A DNA stretch of 64,000 bases from Mycobacterium colombiense CECT 3035. Lineage in GTDB: Bacteria; Actinomycetota; Actinomycetes; Mycobacteriales; Mycobacteriaceae. Numbering within the stretch: position 1 is the stretch's first letter; each line of letters starts with the position of its first letter. The DNA lies in assembly GCF_002105755.1 (NCBI RefSeq), contig NZ_CP020821.1, forward strand, positions 1,116,001 through 1,180,000, given 5' to 3'. A model generated the notes under the pieces. It was not told the DNA's origin. It saw only the letters and a list, made by a program, of their open reading frames with translations, and did no database searches. This document shows, one piece after another, positions 27,567 through 36,443 of the stretch. The translations under genes were made by a program, and so were the position numbers.

Positions 27567-29912
27567 CTAGTCGCCCCAGGTCGGGCTCTGCGTCAGCACG
27601 TCGACCCCGCCCCCGGTGATGTGCACGGTGTCGCGGCGGAACACCGCGCCGACGCCGTGTTGCCACACGTAGCCGGTGATTGCCAGCACCATCCCGGCCT
27701 CGAGCACGTCGTGTTCGCCTGCGGCCAGCAGCGTTTCGGACACCACCGGCGGGTCGAAGCCCAGCCCGAGCCCGTGCGCCACCGGCATCGGCGGCACCGG
27801 CTCCCCGGCCTCCTCATAGGCGGCGAGCAGATCGCGGGTGGGTGCGCCCGGCCGGCACGCGGCAAGCATGCTGTCGTACAACGTTTTCGAGCGCTCGAAG
27901 AGCGTGCGTGCCTCGGCGGTGACGCCGTCGCCGGCCGGCCAGGTTCGGCCGACCTCGGCGACGTAGCCATTCACCAGGGCGCCTGCGGCGAACGCGACGA
28001 GATCACCCGTGCGGACCTCGTGAGCGGCCGCGCGGCGCCACGGTTGATCCGGCGAGGTGACCCATGCGGCGTCCTGGGTGGCCGGCGTGCTCACCCCGCC
28101 CGCGGCCATCGCCTCCATCATCGCCCCGGCCAGCGTCCGCTCGGAAACACCCGGCGCCAATTCGCCCAGCGCGGTGGCTAACCCGTGTTCGGCGACGCGC
28201 AGGGCCTGATCCATCGCCGCGATCTCGCCGGGCGTCTTGATGCGCCGCGCCGCACGCATCGCCGGCTCGGCGTCGACTAGCTCGGCATGGGGAAACGCCT
28301 CGGGCAGCAGCGCCGCGAAAGTCGGTGTGATCGCGTCGGTCCCGACCCGTCGCGCCGCATCGGCGCCGTCGACCTTGCGCAGGACATCGATGAGTGTCAT
28401 CGGGTTCCAGGCCAGACCGTAAAGGTGGTCGTGGCCGATCTCTTCCGGAACGCCCTCGTCGTCGGTGCTGTTGAGGTAGATGTCCCCGGTGGCACGTACC
28501 AGCACACACATCGGACCGAACGGGCGGGTGCCGGCGATCCACAGCTGCGGAGCGCCGGTGACGTAACGGATGTTGGCCTGCCGGCCGAGCACCAGGATGT
28601 CCAGGCCGTGCTCATCCATCTGGGCCAGCGCCCGTTCCCTGCGGCCCGACCGCAACGCGGCTGCGTCGGGCAGAACTTCAGTCGCCATAGGGGTGTACGG
28701 GTAGTCGGTGATCGGCGCGTAGCCGTCTTCGGTGATCACCACGATCTCCTCACTGCGGTAGCCTCCCGTGCCGTCCTCCCAGACCACGGGTTCCAGCACC
28801 AGAACCATGCCCGGCGGGAAGACGAAGTTGTCGTCGAACTCCTCGCCGAGGTCCGTTCCGATCATCGGCGCTTCGGCGGGGTAGGTGCCGATGCCGTGGC
28901 CCAGGTAGAAATGCGGCAGCCACGGTTTGCGACCGCCGTTGGCCGCGATCGCCGCGCGAGCCAAATCGCCCGAGGTGGCACCGGCTTTGGTGACCGCGAG
29001 CACCGCGTCCACAATGGCGCGCCACTGCCGGAACTGGTCTTGTTGGCGTGGCGTGGGCGCCGCGCCGACCACCCAGGTACGGCCGAAGTCGGAGCAGTAT
29101 CCGTGGTAGGTGATGCTGATATCGGTCCACAGCACGTCGCCGGCGGCAAGTTCACGATCGGTGGGCAGCAGCGGCAACGCCAGATCGCCGTGCGTCGTCC
29201 ACACTCCGGCTTCCCGCGAGCTCGGCATCACCTGCCAGATGGCCTCCAGCATGTTGGTGGTGGCGCCCAGTTCGAACGCGCGGCGCACGAAGGTGGCCGA
29301 GAGATCGATCTGTCGCACACCGGGTTTCAACGCCTCCTGCACGTCCACGATCGCCCGTTCGGTGATGCGGGCCGCCCGGCGCAGACAGGACAACTCGTCG
29401 CGGGTCTTGACCAGTTGCGCCGCGCCGACCACGATCGCCGCGTCGGTCGGCGCGCCCGCGGGGAACAGCGTGCCCGCCGCCCGCCGCATCGCGCCGGTGA
29501 GTTCGTCGACGGCGACGTTTGCTCCCGGCGGAACGAGCCCGGCCAGCTTTCGCCCGAAATCCTGTACGCCATGGTCGAATTCGAGGTAGGCGGGACCGTG
29601 CAGATGGTCGTCGGGCACGGGATACTCTGCGGACGCCCCGCTGCGGAACGGCATGAAAAGGTGCGGATGCACGTCGTCGGCCAGCACGACGGCGACCGGG
29701 CGCTCCACGTGTGACAGGCCCGCGTCCAGGAGCGGCCAGCTGGCTCCGGTCGCATAGCCGACGTAGCCGTTCATCAGCAGGATCAGCGCGTCGACACCGT
29801 GTTCGGCCATGGCGGATCGCAGCCGCGCCCCGATCTCGGTACGCATCCGGACCCAGTCCGGTTCGTCGGGAATGTCGAGCACCGAGGCGCGAGCGGTAAC
29901 CGAGTTGGTCAT
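27567..29912 (-). CDS. tandem M24-family metallopeptidase (creatinase/aminopeptidase P-like), second domain degenerate
   Basis: 781 residues, about twice the usual length. Domain 1 (about 15-415) keeps all five metal ligands: D264 and D275 (WTDIS, CSDFGRTW), H339 (LGHG), E374 (VLEP) and E388/E389 (RSEE). Domain 2 (about 425-775) aligns with it (TGDLVAFAAGALVNGYVAEVGRTW and AHGLGLGFD), but the positions are A642, E653, H713, T746 and D761, so the metal site is largely lost. Domain 1 may be a prolidase-like or creatinase-like hydrolase and domain 2 a structural partner. It ends the tetR-P450-SDR operon. Confidence 0.88.
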   Translation of the reverse strand: MTNSVTARASVLDIPDEPDWVRMRTEIGARLRSAMAEHGVDALILLMNGYVGYATGASWPLLDAGLSHVERPVAVVLADDVHPHLFMPFRSGASAEYPVPDDHLHGPAYLEFDHGVQDFGRKLAGLVPPGANVAVDELTGAMRRAAGTLFPAGAPTDAAIVVGAAQLVKTRDELSCLRRAARITERAIVDVQEALKPGVRQIDLSATFVRRAFELGATTNMLEAIWQVMPSSREAGVWTTHGDLALPLLPTDRELAAGDVLWTDISITYHGYCSDFGRTWVVGAAPTPRQQDQFRQWRAIVDAVLAVTKAGATSGDLARAAIAANGGRKPWLPHFYLGHGIGTYPAEAPMIGTDLGEEFDDNFVFPPGMVLVLEPVVWEDGTGGYRSEEIVVITEDGYAPITDYPYTPMATEVLPDAAALRSGRRERALAQMDEHGLDILVLGRQANIRYVTGAPQLWIAGTRPFGPMCVLVRATGDIYLNSTDDEGVPEEIGHDHLYGLAWNPMTLIDVLRKVDGADAARRVGTDAITPTFAALLPEAFPHAELVDAEPAMRAARRIKTPGEIAAMDQALRVAEHGLATALGELAPGVSERTLAGAMMEAMAAGGVSTPATQDAAWVTSPDQPWRRAAAHEVRTGDLVAFAAGALVNGYVAEVGRTWPAGDGVTAEARTLFERSKTLYDSMLAACRPGAPTRDLLAAYEEAGEPVPPMPVAHGLGLGFDPPVVSETLLAAGEHDVLEAGMVLAITGYVWQHGVGAVFRRDTVHITGGGVDVLTQSPTWGD

Positions 29913-30115
29913 GCGGGGATTCCCAGGAATCTCTTGATGTTGCCGCCGACAACCCGAACGGCATCCTCGGGACCGACGGCGTCGATAAGGAAGCCGGTGA
30001 TACCTGTCATGGGTTCACGGTAGACGTCAAGCACCGTCAGCACCGGCTGTCCGCGCTGATTCTCTGGAAGCGCCCGCAGCGCAGCCGTTCCCATGTCAAC
30101 CCGGATATCTGACAC
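29909..30115 (-). CDS. short ORF, possible amidohydrolase C-terminal remnant
   Basis: 68 residues from GTG 30115, overlapping the SDR gene's end by 20 bases and the M24 peptidase start by 4 (ATGA), so it could be co-translated. The tail [18 protein letters not shown] resembles the C-terminus of amidohydrolase-2 proteins (…VGGNaaRLfgI). The front has no recognisable domain and no full-length relative is adjacent. It may be a remnant or a small real protein. Confidence 0.4.
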   Translation of the reverse strand: MSDIRVDMGTAALRALPENQRGQPVLTVLDVYREPMTGITGFLIDAVGPEDAVRVVGGNIKRFLGIPA

Positions 30116-31043
30116 CGGTGAGCTGTTCGGAGAGCTGCCACAGCTGTCGCATATCGGGCTCGCTGCGCGCCAGCTGGGGGACCGCAGCGAAAGTGACCCC
30201 GCCCCTGACCGTTTCGTAGAATCCGCGCGGCCCGTAGTAGGCGCCGCCCTGTGCGTCCGGCGAGACCGCGGCGTAGAGCGTCGGCTTGATGCCTTCGTCG
30301 ATGTTGAGCCACATGAACGGCAGCAGCCGCCACGTCAGCCGTGTCAGCCGCGCCTGCAACGTCGGTGTGGTGCGGCCGTACGAGGCGCCGCTGAGCAGGT
30401 TGGTCTTGGTCAGGCCTGGGTGGGCGGCGTTGGACATCAACCCCCAACCACCCGCGCGGCTGCGCCGATCCAATTCGACGGCGAACATCAGCTGTGCCAA
30501 TTTGGCGACGCCATACGCATGCATGGGCTTATACCCTCGCTGCGCGTTGACGTCGCCGAAGTCGAGATCGCGCTGGGTCGCGGCGATGCTGCTGACGGTG
30601 ACCACGCGCGCGGCTGCCGCGGCCCGCAGCAGACCCAGCAGTCGCCCGGTCAACGCAAAATGTCCCAAATAGTTTGTGCCGAACTGTAATTCGAAGCCGT
30701 CGCCGGTCTGTTGCCGTTCCGGGGGCGTCATGACGCCCGCGTTGTTGATCAGGATGTCGATAGGGCGGCCTTCCGCGGTCAGCTCCTCGCCCAGCGCGGC
30801 GATGCTGGACAGCGATGACAGGTCGAGTTGCCTGATGCCGAGCTTGGCCTCGGGCACCGCACGGCGGATCTCGGCGATCGCCCGTTCGCCCTTGGCCCGG
30901 TCGCGGACGGCCAGCACCACGTCGGCACCGGCGGCCGACAGCCGCTTCGCCAACCCGAACCCCAAACCGCTGTTGGCGCCGGTCACTACGGCGAATCTGC
31001 CGCGCAGAGCCGGAACATCCAGCGCCAGATCGGGCTTCACCAT
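30096..31043 (-). CDS. SDR-family oxidoreductase (retinol dehydrogenase/WWOX-like)
   Basis: 315 residues. The cofactor motif TGANSGLG is at 21-28, NNAGVM at about 109-114, and the catalytic YGVAK near 176-180. The long substrate loop and the C-terminal [14 protein letters not shown] are typical of the subgroup annotated as retinol dehydrogenase or protochlorophyllide reductase-like. It overlaps the P450 stop by 7 bases and is presumably translated with it, oxidising or reducing the P450's product. Confidence 0.9.
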   Translation of the reverse strand: MVKPDLALDVPALRGRFAVVTGANSGLGFGLAKRLSAAGADVVLAVRDRAKGERAIAEIRRAVPEAKLGIRQLDLSSLSSIAALGEELTAEGRPIDILINNAGVMTPPERQQTGDGFELQFGTNYLGHFALTGRLLGLLRAAAAARVVTVSSIAATQRDLDFGDVNAQRGYKPMHAYGVAKLAQLMFAVELDRRSRAGGWGLMSNAAHPGLTKTNLLSGASYGRTTPTLQARLTRLTWRLLPFMWLNIDEGIKPTLYAAVSPDAQGGAYYGPRGFYETVRGGVTFAAVPQLARSEPDMRQLWQLSEQLTGVRYPG

Positions 31044-32260
31044 GTCACGGGCAGCTCGTAGAGGCCGTACGCCAGCGCGTCATGTTTGAACGGCAGATCA
31101 ATCAGCGGCACAGCGAGCTTCAGGGTCGGAATGCGGCGCAACAGCGTGGGCAAGACGATCTGCAATTCCATCCGGGCCAGCTGTTGACCCACACACTGAT
31201 GGCGGCCGTAGCCGAACCCGACGTGCGGCCCGTCCTCGCGGAGCAGGTCGAGCCGGTCCGGGTTCGGGAACTGGCGCTCATCCCAGTTGGCCGGGGCGAC
31301 GTCCAGAATGATGCCGTCGCCGGCGCGGATCGTCTCACCGCCAATCTCGATGTCCTGGACCGCGATTCGCCGCTGGCCGGTCTGGATGATGCTCAGGTAG
31401 CGCATCAGCTCTTCGACCGCGGTGGCGACGACTTTCGGGTCATCGGTGTCGCGCAGCAACGCTCGTTGCTCCGGGTGTTCGAGCAACGCCGCGATGCTCA
31501 GGCTGATCATGTTCGCGGTGGTCTCGTGGCCCGCGATCAGCACGCCGGTGGCCAACTGTGCGGCCTCGCGCACGCTGATCTCTTCGGCGTTGACCCGCTC
31601 GGCCAGATCGGACACCAAATCCTCTGACGGGCTTTGCATCTTGGTCCGAACCAGGTTGGCCAGATATTTCGCCAACGAGGCGGCACCCTGGGCGGTGTCC
31701 TCCTCGGTCGCGTAGCGGCCCATGCCCCGCTGGGCTTGGGTCTGAAAGAATTCCGCGTCTTCGTAGGGCACGCCCAGCAGTTCGCTGATGACCAGGGAGG
31801 GGACCGGCAGCGAGAGGGTGCTGACGATGTCGCCCGGCTTCGGGCCTGCCAGCAGGGCGTCGATGTGGTCGTCGGTGATCTTCTGCACCGCGGGCCGCAG
31901 CGCCTCGACTCGCTTGAACGTGAACGGCTTTGACAACATCCGGCGGAACCGGGTGTGTTCTTCGGCGTCGGAGGTGAACACCGAGCGCGGGCGCTTGTGC
32001 ACCGTGGCCAGCATGCCCGCGTTCCAGTGCGGATAGCCGGGCAGCCGGTCGTCGACGCTGGTGCGGGAATCGGTGAACAGCGCGCGTATCGCGTCGTAGC
32101 CGTGGATGAGCCACGGGGTGCTGGCGTCCCAGATCCTGACCCTGCTCAGCTGCTTGTCGGCGTTGAGCTCCAGTACCTTCGGAGGCGGGGCGAACGGGCA
32201 GCCCGGCGCCCGTGTCATCGGAAACTCCGGGATATCGGTGGCAGTGGATCCTTCGGTCAT
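31037..32260 (-). CDS. cytochrome P450 (CYP105/107-like)
   Basis: 407 residues from ATG 32260, with a clear ribosome-binding site GAGGAG 6 bases upstream. The I-helix is AGHETTA (243-249), ExxR is E284-R287, and the heme-binding loop [10 protein letters not shown] (349-358) has axial Cys356. This pattern is closest to the soluble CYP105/107 type. It is coupled to the upstream TetR gene by ATGA overlap and to the SDR downstream. No ferredoxin or reductase gene is in the operon. Confidence 0.95.
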   Translation of the reverse strand: MTEGSTATDIPEFPMTRAPGCPFAPPPKVLELNADKQLSRVRIWDASTPWLIHGYDAIRALFTDSRTSVDDRLPGYPHWNAGMLATVHKRPRSVFTSDAEEHTRFRRMLSKPFTFKRVEALRPAVQKITDDHIDALLAGPKPGDIVSTLSLPVPSLVISELLGVPYEDAEFFQTQAQRGMGRYATEEDTAQGAASLAKYLANLVRTKMQSPSEDLVSDLAERVNAEEISVREAAQLATGVLIAGHETTANMISLSIAALLEHPEQRALLRDTDDPKVVATAVEELMRYLSIIQTGQRRIAVQDIEIGGETIRAGDGIILDVAPANWDERQFPNPDRLDLLREDGPHVGFGYGRHQCVGQQLARMELQIVLPTLLRRIPTLKLAVPLIDLPFKHDALAYGLYELPVTW

Positions 32261-32964
32261 CGTGCTCCTCGGTTGTCGGCCTGCCCGGTCGTCGGTGTCG
32301 GCCGGCCGCCGGCCACGCCCACGTGCACCGGCGCCCGCCACAGGCCGACGATCGCGTCGATCAGCCCTTCGCCGGCGACCGGCCATGCCGAACGCGACCG
32401 CGGTCCGTGTTCGGCCAGCGCGCCTTCATGCTCCGCGCAGGTGTGCATGAGCAGGTTGCGCACCATCACCATCCGTTCCGAACGCACCCGCTTGGGCAGC
32501 TCCGGGAGGCAGCGGTTGATGCCGTCGAGCGTCTGCACCAGCAGCGGCGACGCCAGTGCGTCTTTGGTGACCACGTGGCGGTAGGTCGGATCCGCCATGG
32601 CCTGCGCGGCGAATCGGGCGTACCAGGTCGGGGTGCCCAGCGCGGACAGGTGATCGGTCAACGGGCGCACCAGGGCGCCGACCCAGTCGCGCAGCTCGGT
32701 CGAATCGCCAACGGCGGCCAGCATCCGGGCGCGCAGCTCCTCGATCGGCTCGCGATGCTTGCTTTCGATCGCGCGGAGCAGGTCGACCCTGGTGCCGAAG
32801 TGGTAGCACGCCGCCGCGTTGTTGCCCTGCCCGGCCGCTTCGCTGATCTGTCGGTTGGACACGGCGTACATGCCGCGCTCGGCGAACAGCACTTCGGCGG
32901 CCGACAGGATCGCCTCCCGGGTGCCCGTCGACCGGTCGGAGCGAGTGGCCCGCTCGGCAGTCAT
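32257..32964 (-). CDS. TetR-family transcriptional regulator
   Basis: 235 residues from ATG 32964, chosen because the TetR N-terminus TREAILSAAEVLFAERG follows soon after. The helix-turn-helix is at about 30-60 (VSNRQISEAAGQGNNAAACY). The stop overlaps the P450 start (ATGA), so regulator and P450 are in one operon. An inverted repeat TAAAT-N6-ATTTA lies just upstream (32992-33007), the likely autoregulatory operator. Confidence 0.87.
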   Translation of the reverse strand: MTAERATRSDRSTGTREAILSAAEVLFAERGMYAVSNRQISEAAGQGNNAAACYHFGTRVDLLRAIESKHREPIEELRARMLAAVGDSTELRDWVGALVRPLTDHLSALGTPTWYARFAAQAMADPTYRHVVTKDALASPLLVQTLDGINRCLPELPKRVRSERMVMVRNLLMHTCAEHEGALAEHGPRSRSAWPVAGEGLIDAIVGLWRAPVHVGVAGGRPTPTTGQADNRGAR

Positions 32965-32991
32965 CGCCTCAGTGAACACGCCACGCCGGGT

Positions 32992-33007
32992 TAAATCAAG
33001 CCATTTA
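32992..33007. promoter_or_regulatory. TAAAT-N6-ATTTA inverted repeat upstream of the tetR-P450 operon
   Basis: Perfect 5-base arms around CAAGCC, in an AT-rich patch that stands out in this GC-rich sequence. It lies 28 bases before the TetR start codon on the minus strand, where a TetR operator or -10 region would be expected. The next gene on the other side (33109) is divergent. Confidence 0.5.
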
Positions 33008-33108
33008 TTTATCTCGATGGGTCGGATGCTCACCGAAACCCTGGCTCGTCAGCGGCATTTCATCGCCGTGACGCCCGGGACCGGCGCGCGGCGAATACAG
33101 TCGTGCCC

Positions 33109-33606
33109 ATGAATCCGCTGCAGCGGTTGGCCCGCAACCCGACGGCCTACCGCGTGCTGATCCTGAACGGTCACGGGATTATTCAGGGGCTCGAATCCGC
33201 GCTCCGGTTCCTGACCAGTGGCCGGCTCGGCGCGTTGGATCTGGTCGGGCTGCCCAACGTGCGGATCACCATCTCGGGCCGCAAGACCGGTCTCGCCCGC
33301 AGCGCGACGGTGCAGTACGTGCCCTTTCGCGATGGCCTGCTGTTGGTCGGATCGAACTGGGGGCGTACGCGCCACCCATCCTGGTCGGCGAATCTGAAAG
33401 CAGCGCAACGGGTTACCGTGCGCCGGCGTGGCCACCGGTTCGTGGCGGCGGTGCGGCCGCTCGCTGGCGCGGAGCGCGACGAAGCGTGGGCCGAGGCGCT
33501 GGCGTTCTGGCCGAATTATCGCCTGGCCCAGGAACGCGCCGGCGCGCGCCGGTTTCGGTTGTTTGTGCTCACGCCGGTGAGTTTCCCGGCCGGCGCACCC
33601 GGCTAG
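33109..33606 (+). CDS. nitroreductase/deazaflavin-dependent (F420) oxidoreductase-family protein
   Basis: 165 residues from ATG 33109; a GTG at 33103 is also in frame. The split-barrel motifs LVGLPNVRITISGRKTGLAR, YVPFRDGLLLVGSNWG and HPSWSANLKA match the Ddn-like DUF385 proteins of mycobacteria, many of which use F420H2. In Mtb the related Ddn activates nitroimidazoles. It is divergent from the TetR operon and its last 4 bases overlap the convergent lipoprotein gene. Confidence 0.87.
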   Translation: MNPLQRLARNPTAYRVLILNGHGIIQGLESALRFLTSGRLGALDLVGLPNVRITISGRKTGLARSATVQYVPFRDGLLLVGSNWGRTRHPSWSANLKAAQRVTVRRRGHRFVAAVRPLAGAERDEAWAEALAFWPNYRLAQERAGARRFRLFVLTPVSFPAGAPG

Positions 33607-34229
33607 CCGCCGAGTCCGGTCCTGACCGCGGCGTCTTGTTTCTGGCCGACGTCGGTCACGAAGTCCGGCGGCACGAGGGCGCTGGGCGGGCCGTCGAATT
33701 CCAGCTCGACGAAGGCTTTGCCCTCGGTGAACATCAGCACCGTCACGCCCTTGGCGCCGTCGGGTGAGGGGCCCGAGATCGTGGTGCCCGCGGTGCCGAT
33801 GCCGATCGGCTCGGGCGCCCCGTGGACGTAACCGTCATGCGTCGACTTCGCCGATTCCAGCGCACGCTGCGCGGCCGGGGGATCGGACAGGACCTGGATG
33901 CTGTCGGTGATCACGTGCGTGCGGTCGGTGTTGCTGAACGTGGTGCTGGCCCCCGGTTGGCCGTTCGGGTTGCTGATCGGCGGGGTGGCCGTGAACACCT
34001 CGGGCGCGTTGATATCGCCGGCCGCGATGAGCCACCGCGTGTAGTCGGTCGGCTGGGCGGGCGGGGACGTCGACGTCGCGGTGTGTCCGGCCGGACTCGA
34101 GGGGCCCGACGCGGATGTGGGCGACGATGCAACCGGTGACTTCGATCCGTTGCCGCAGCCGACCACCGTCGCGCCGGCCAGCGCCAGCGTCAGCGGCAAC
34201 CCGACGGCGAGCCTGGAGAATTTGCTCAT
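33603..34229 (-). CDS. mycobacterial lipoprotein (paralogue of 34895-35518)
   Basis: 208 residues from ATG 34229. The signal peptide ends with lipobox VVGC (Cys25), followed by a Ser/Pro-rich linker to about residue 55. The domain (TDYTRWLIAAGDINAPEVFT to PDFVTDVGQKQDAAVRTGLG) is nearly collinear with the protein at 34895-35518, so the two are paralogues. Function unknown; a surface lipoprotein of the cell envelope. Confidence 0.8.
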   Translation of the reverse strand: MSKFSRLAVGLPLTLALAGATVVGCGNGSKSPVASSPTSASGPSSPAGHTATSTSPPAQPTDYTRWLIAAGDINAPEVFTATPPISNPNGQPGASTTFSNTDRTHVITDSIQVLSDPPAAQRALESAKSTHDGYVHGAPEPIGIGTAGTTISGPSPDGAKGVTVLMFTEGKAFVELEFDGPPSALVPPDFVTDVGQKQDAAVRTGLGG

Positions 34230-34374
34230 GGACGTTTCCTTCCGCCCCCGGGTTCGACACCGCAAACGGTAACGCAATGCAGGCGCCCCTGCCGCAGAAT
34301 GTGGTTAGCGCACGGCAGTTACTCCGGCGGTGCCTGCACGCGGGCGCCGAATGGCTTTGCCACCGGCGGCGTCG

Positions 34375-34866
34375 TCAGCCCGCGTGGTTCTTCGTCAGGC
34401 GCGCGATCTCGGTGCCCCAGACCGACTGCGCTCCGGCGTCGCCGACCCGGTAGATCTGGACCATCGACGCGATCCCCGCCGCCACCACCAGAAGCGCGAC
34501 GAGGATCCGGGTGGCGACCCGGCTCTTGTCGGACCGGCGTTCGATCACCCGCACGACGACCAGCACGACCGCAGCGATGAGCAGCGCGGCGGAGAAGTAC
34601 GTCATCAGACTGCCGCGCTCGGCGTGTTCGCGCAGGATCGGGCTCGGATTCGTCCTCAGGCCGTAGAGCCATCCACCGGCGTTGATGGTGATCGGCGTCA
34701 GCACCATGGTCACCACGGCCAGCACCAGCGTGAGCCACATCAGCTGCCCGCGCCGGGCCGCCGGCCACACCGCGCAGACGATGTCCAGCAGGGCGGTCAG
34801 CGGCACCAGCACCAAGACGAAATGCAGCAGCAGGGCATGAGCCGGCATGCCGTTGATGACGTTCAT
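34375..34866 (-). CDS. DUF2231-type integral membrane protein
   Basis: 163 residues with four hydrophobic segments (about 7-29, 41-62, 88-107 and 119-137). The start MNVINGMPAHALLLHFVLVL is the family signature (PaHPLLVHFPIgL), with the conserved His residues that in related proteins bind heme b. It sits between the two paralogous lipoprotein genes, all on the minus strand. Confidence 0.78.
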   Translation of the reverse strand: MNVINGMPAHALLLHFVLVLVPLTALLDIVCAVWPAARRGQLMWLTLVLAVVTMVLTPITINAGGWLYGLRTNPSPILREHAERGSLMTYFSAALLIAAVVLVVVRVIERRSDKSRVATRILVALLVVAAGIASMVQIYRVGDAGAQSVWGTEIARLTKNHAG

Positions 34867-34894
34867 AAGTCCCCCGATGGTGGTGGCTCAGCGG

Positions 34895-35518
34895 CTAGCT
34901 GCCTAGCCCCTTCTTGATGGCCGCATCCTGCTTCTGGCCGACGTCGTTGACGAAGTCCGGCGGGGCCAGCGTGTCGGTGGGGCCGTCGAATTCCAGCGTG
35001 GCCAGCGCCTTGCCCTCGGTGAACAGCAGGATGACCAAGCCCTTGCTGCGGTCCGGGGTGTTGCCCATCAACATCGTTCCGCCGCTGCCGATGTTCGACG
35101 GTTGGGTGGAGGGATCCTTGATCAGGCCGCCCTGCTGGCCCTTCGCGGCGTTCAGCGCGTTCGTGGCGGAGTCGGGGTCGTCGTATACCTGGATGGTCAC
35201 CTTGATCGCGTGGCTACCGTCGTCGTCCTTGAAGGTGGTCGCCACGCCCGGCTGGCCGTTCGGGTTGTCGGTCGGGGGCGCGGCCGTGAAGGGGACCGGG
35301 GCATTGATGTCGGTGGGCTGGATGAGCAGCTTCGCGTACTCGTTGGGCTGGGCGGGCGCCGATGCGGCCGGAGCCGAGCTGGGGCTGCTGGGCGCCGACG
35401 TCGCCGAGGTGGGCTTCGATGGCGACGGCTGCGGCTTGTGGCTGCCACAGCCGGCCACCGACACCGCCAGTGCCGTCGTCGCCGCGACACCCGCGATCAC
35501 CGTGCGTGACACCCTCAT
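34895..35518 (-). CDS. mycobacterial lipoprotein (paralogue of 33603-34229)
   Basis: 207 residues from ATG 35518, preceded by GGAAGGGAGC. Lipobox VAGC (Cys24), then a Ser/Pro/Ala-rich linker and the same domain as the neighbour (ANEYAKLLIQPTDINAPVPF-like start, ending PDFVNDVGQKQDAAIKKGLG). The two lipoproteins probably arose by duplication, with the DUF2231 gene between them. Confidence 0.8.
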   Translation of the reverse strand: MRVSRTVIAGVAATTALAVSVAGCGSHKPQPSPSKPTSATSAPSSPSSAPAASAPAQPNEYAKLLIQPTDINAPVPFTAAPPTDNPNGQPGVATTFKDDDGSHAIKVTIQVYDDPDSATNALNAAKGQQGGLIKDPSTQPSNIGSGGTMLMGNTPDRSKGLVILLFTEGKALATLEFDGPTDTLAPPDFVNDVGQKQDAAIKKGLGS

Positions 35519-35633
35519 CGCTTCCAGCTCCCTTCCAGGCCTTCCTGGCGACAAAGTCGGATTGTCCTTCGATCGCACAGTACAGGGCTGCGCGGCAGGG
35601 TATGCCGCGCAGCGTCCTGGGGGAACTGGCCGC

Positions 35634-36443
35634 CTACTCGAGCTGATCGCGCAGGCTGCTCAGCGTGCTTGCCAGGATGCGGGATACCTGCATCTGCGAC
35701 ACGCCGATCCGCTCCGCGATCTGGCTCTGCGTCATGGATTCGAAGAACCGCATGCGCAGCACCTCGCGTTCACGCTGCGGGAGGGTGGCAACCAGCACCC
35801 GTAGCGCTTCCCGATTGGTGATGTGCTCGATCTGTGGATCGATGTCGCCGACGGAGTCGGCCACCGAGCGAGGCGTTCCCGAACTGTCGGCGCCGAGCGG
35901 TGCATCCAGGGAGTCGAGCCGATAGGCATCGCCCGCGACGAGGCATTCGACGATCTCCTCGCGCGGCACCTCGAGCATCTGGGACAGCTCGCCCGCGGTG
36001 GGCGCGCGCCCGAGCTGTTGGGACAGGTCCGCGGTCGCCCTGCTGATCTGCACGTGCAGCTCGCGCAACCGCCGCGGGACGCGCATCCCCCAGCTGTAGT
36101 CGCGGAAGTAGCGCCGGACCTCGCCCATCATGGTGGGCACGGCGAACCCGATGAAGCTGGGCCCCTTCGCGGGGTCGAAACGGTTGACGGCGTTCATCAA
36201 CCCCAGCCGAGCGACCTGAATCAGATCTTCGAGGCCTTCGCCCCGCCGGGCGAAGTGGCTGGCCACGTGGTCGGCCAGTGGCAGGCACCGCGAAACGATG
36301 CGTTCGCGTTGGTGGGCGTACTCGTGCGATTCGGCGGGCAACCGCTGCAGCGTCAAGAACATTTCGACGACATCGTCGTACGAATCGTCGGTCCTGGTGG
36401 TGGGTGGTGGTGCGGGACGGGTTGCAGAAATCACATTGGTCAT
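35634..36443 (-). CDS. RNA polymerase sigma factor, SigF/SigB subfamily
   Basis: 269 residues from ATG 36443. Region 2 spans about 45-122 (LPLADHVASHFARRGEGLED, LIQVARLGLMNAVNRFDPAK, GEVRRYFRDYSW), region 3 about 123-190 (RVPRRLRELHVQISRATADL), and region 4 about 215-265 (LPQREREVLRMRFFESMTQS, QIAERIGVSQMQVSRILAST). This is close in layout to mycobacterial SigF (about 261 residues). No RsbW/UsfX-type anti-sigma gene is next to it, unlike sigF loci, so it is probably an additional SigF paralogue. A 24-base inverted repeat lies in its leader. Confidence 0.92.
   Translation of the reverse strand: MTNVISATRPAPPPTTRTDDSYDDVVEMFLTLQRLPAESHEYAHQRERIVSRCLPLADHVASHFARRGEGLEDLIQVARLGLMNAVNRFDPAKGPSFIGFAVPTMMGEVRRYFRDYSWGMRVPRRLRELHVQISRATADLSQQLGRAPTAGELSQMLEVPREEIVECLVAGDAYRLDSLDAPLGADSSGTPRSVADSVGDIDPQIEHITNREALRVLVATLPQREREVLRMRFFESMTQSQIAERIGVSQMQVSRILASTLSSLRDQLE

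Noticed and set aside
28287..29714. Long plus-strand open frame (about 475 residues)
   Set aside because: It lies antisense to the M24 peptidase gene, has no motif and its composition is that of a shadow frame in GC-rich DNA.
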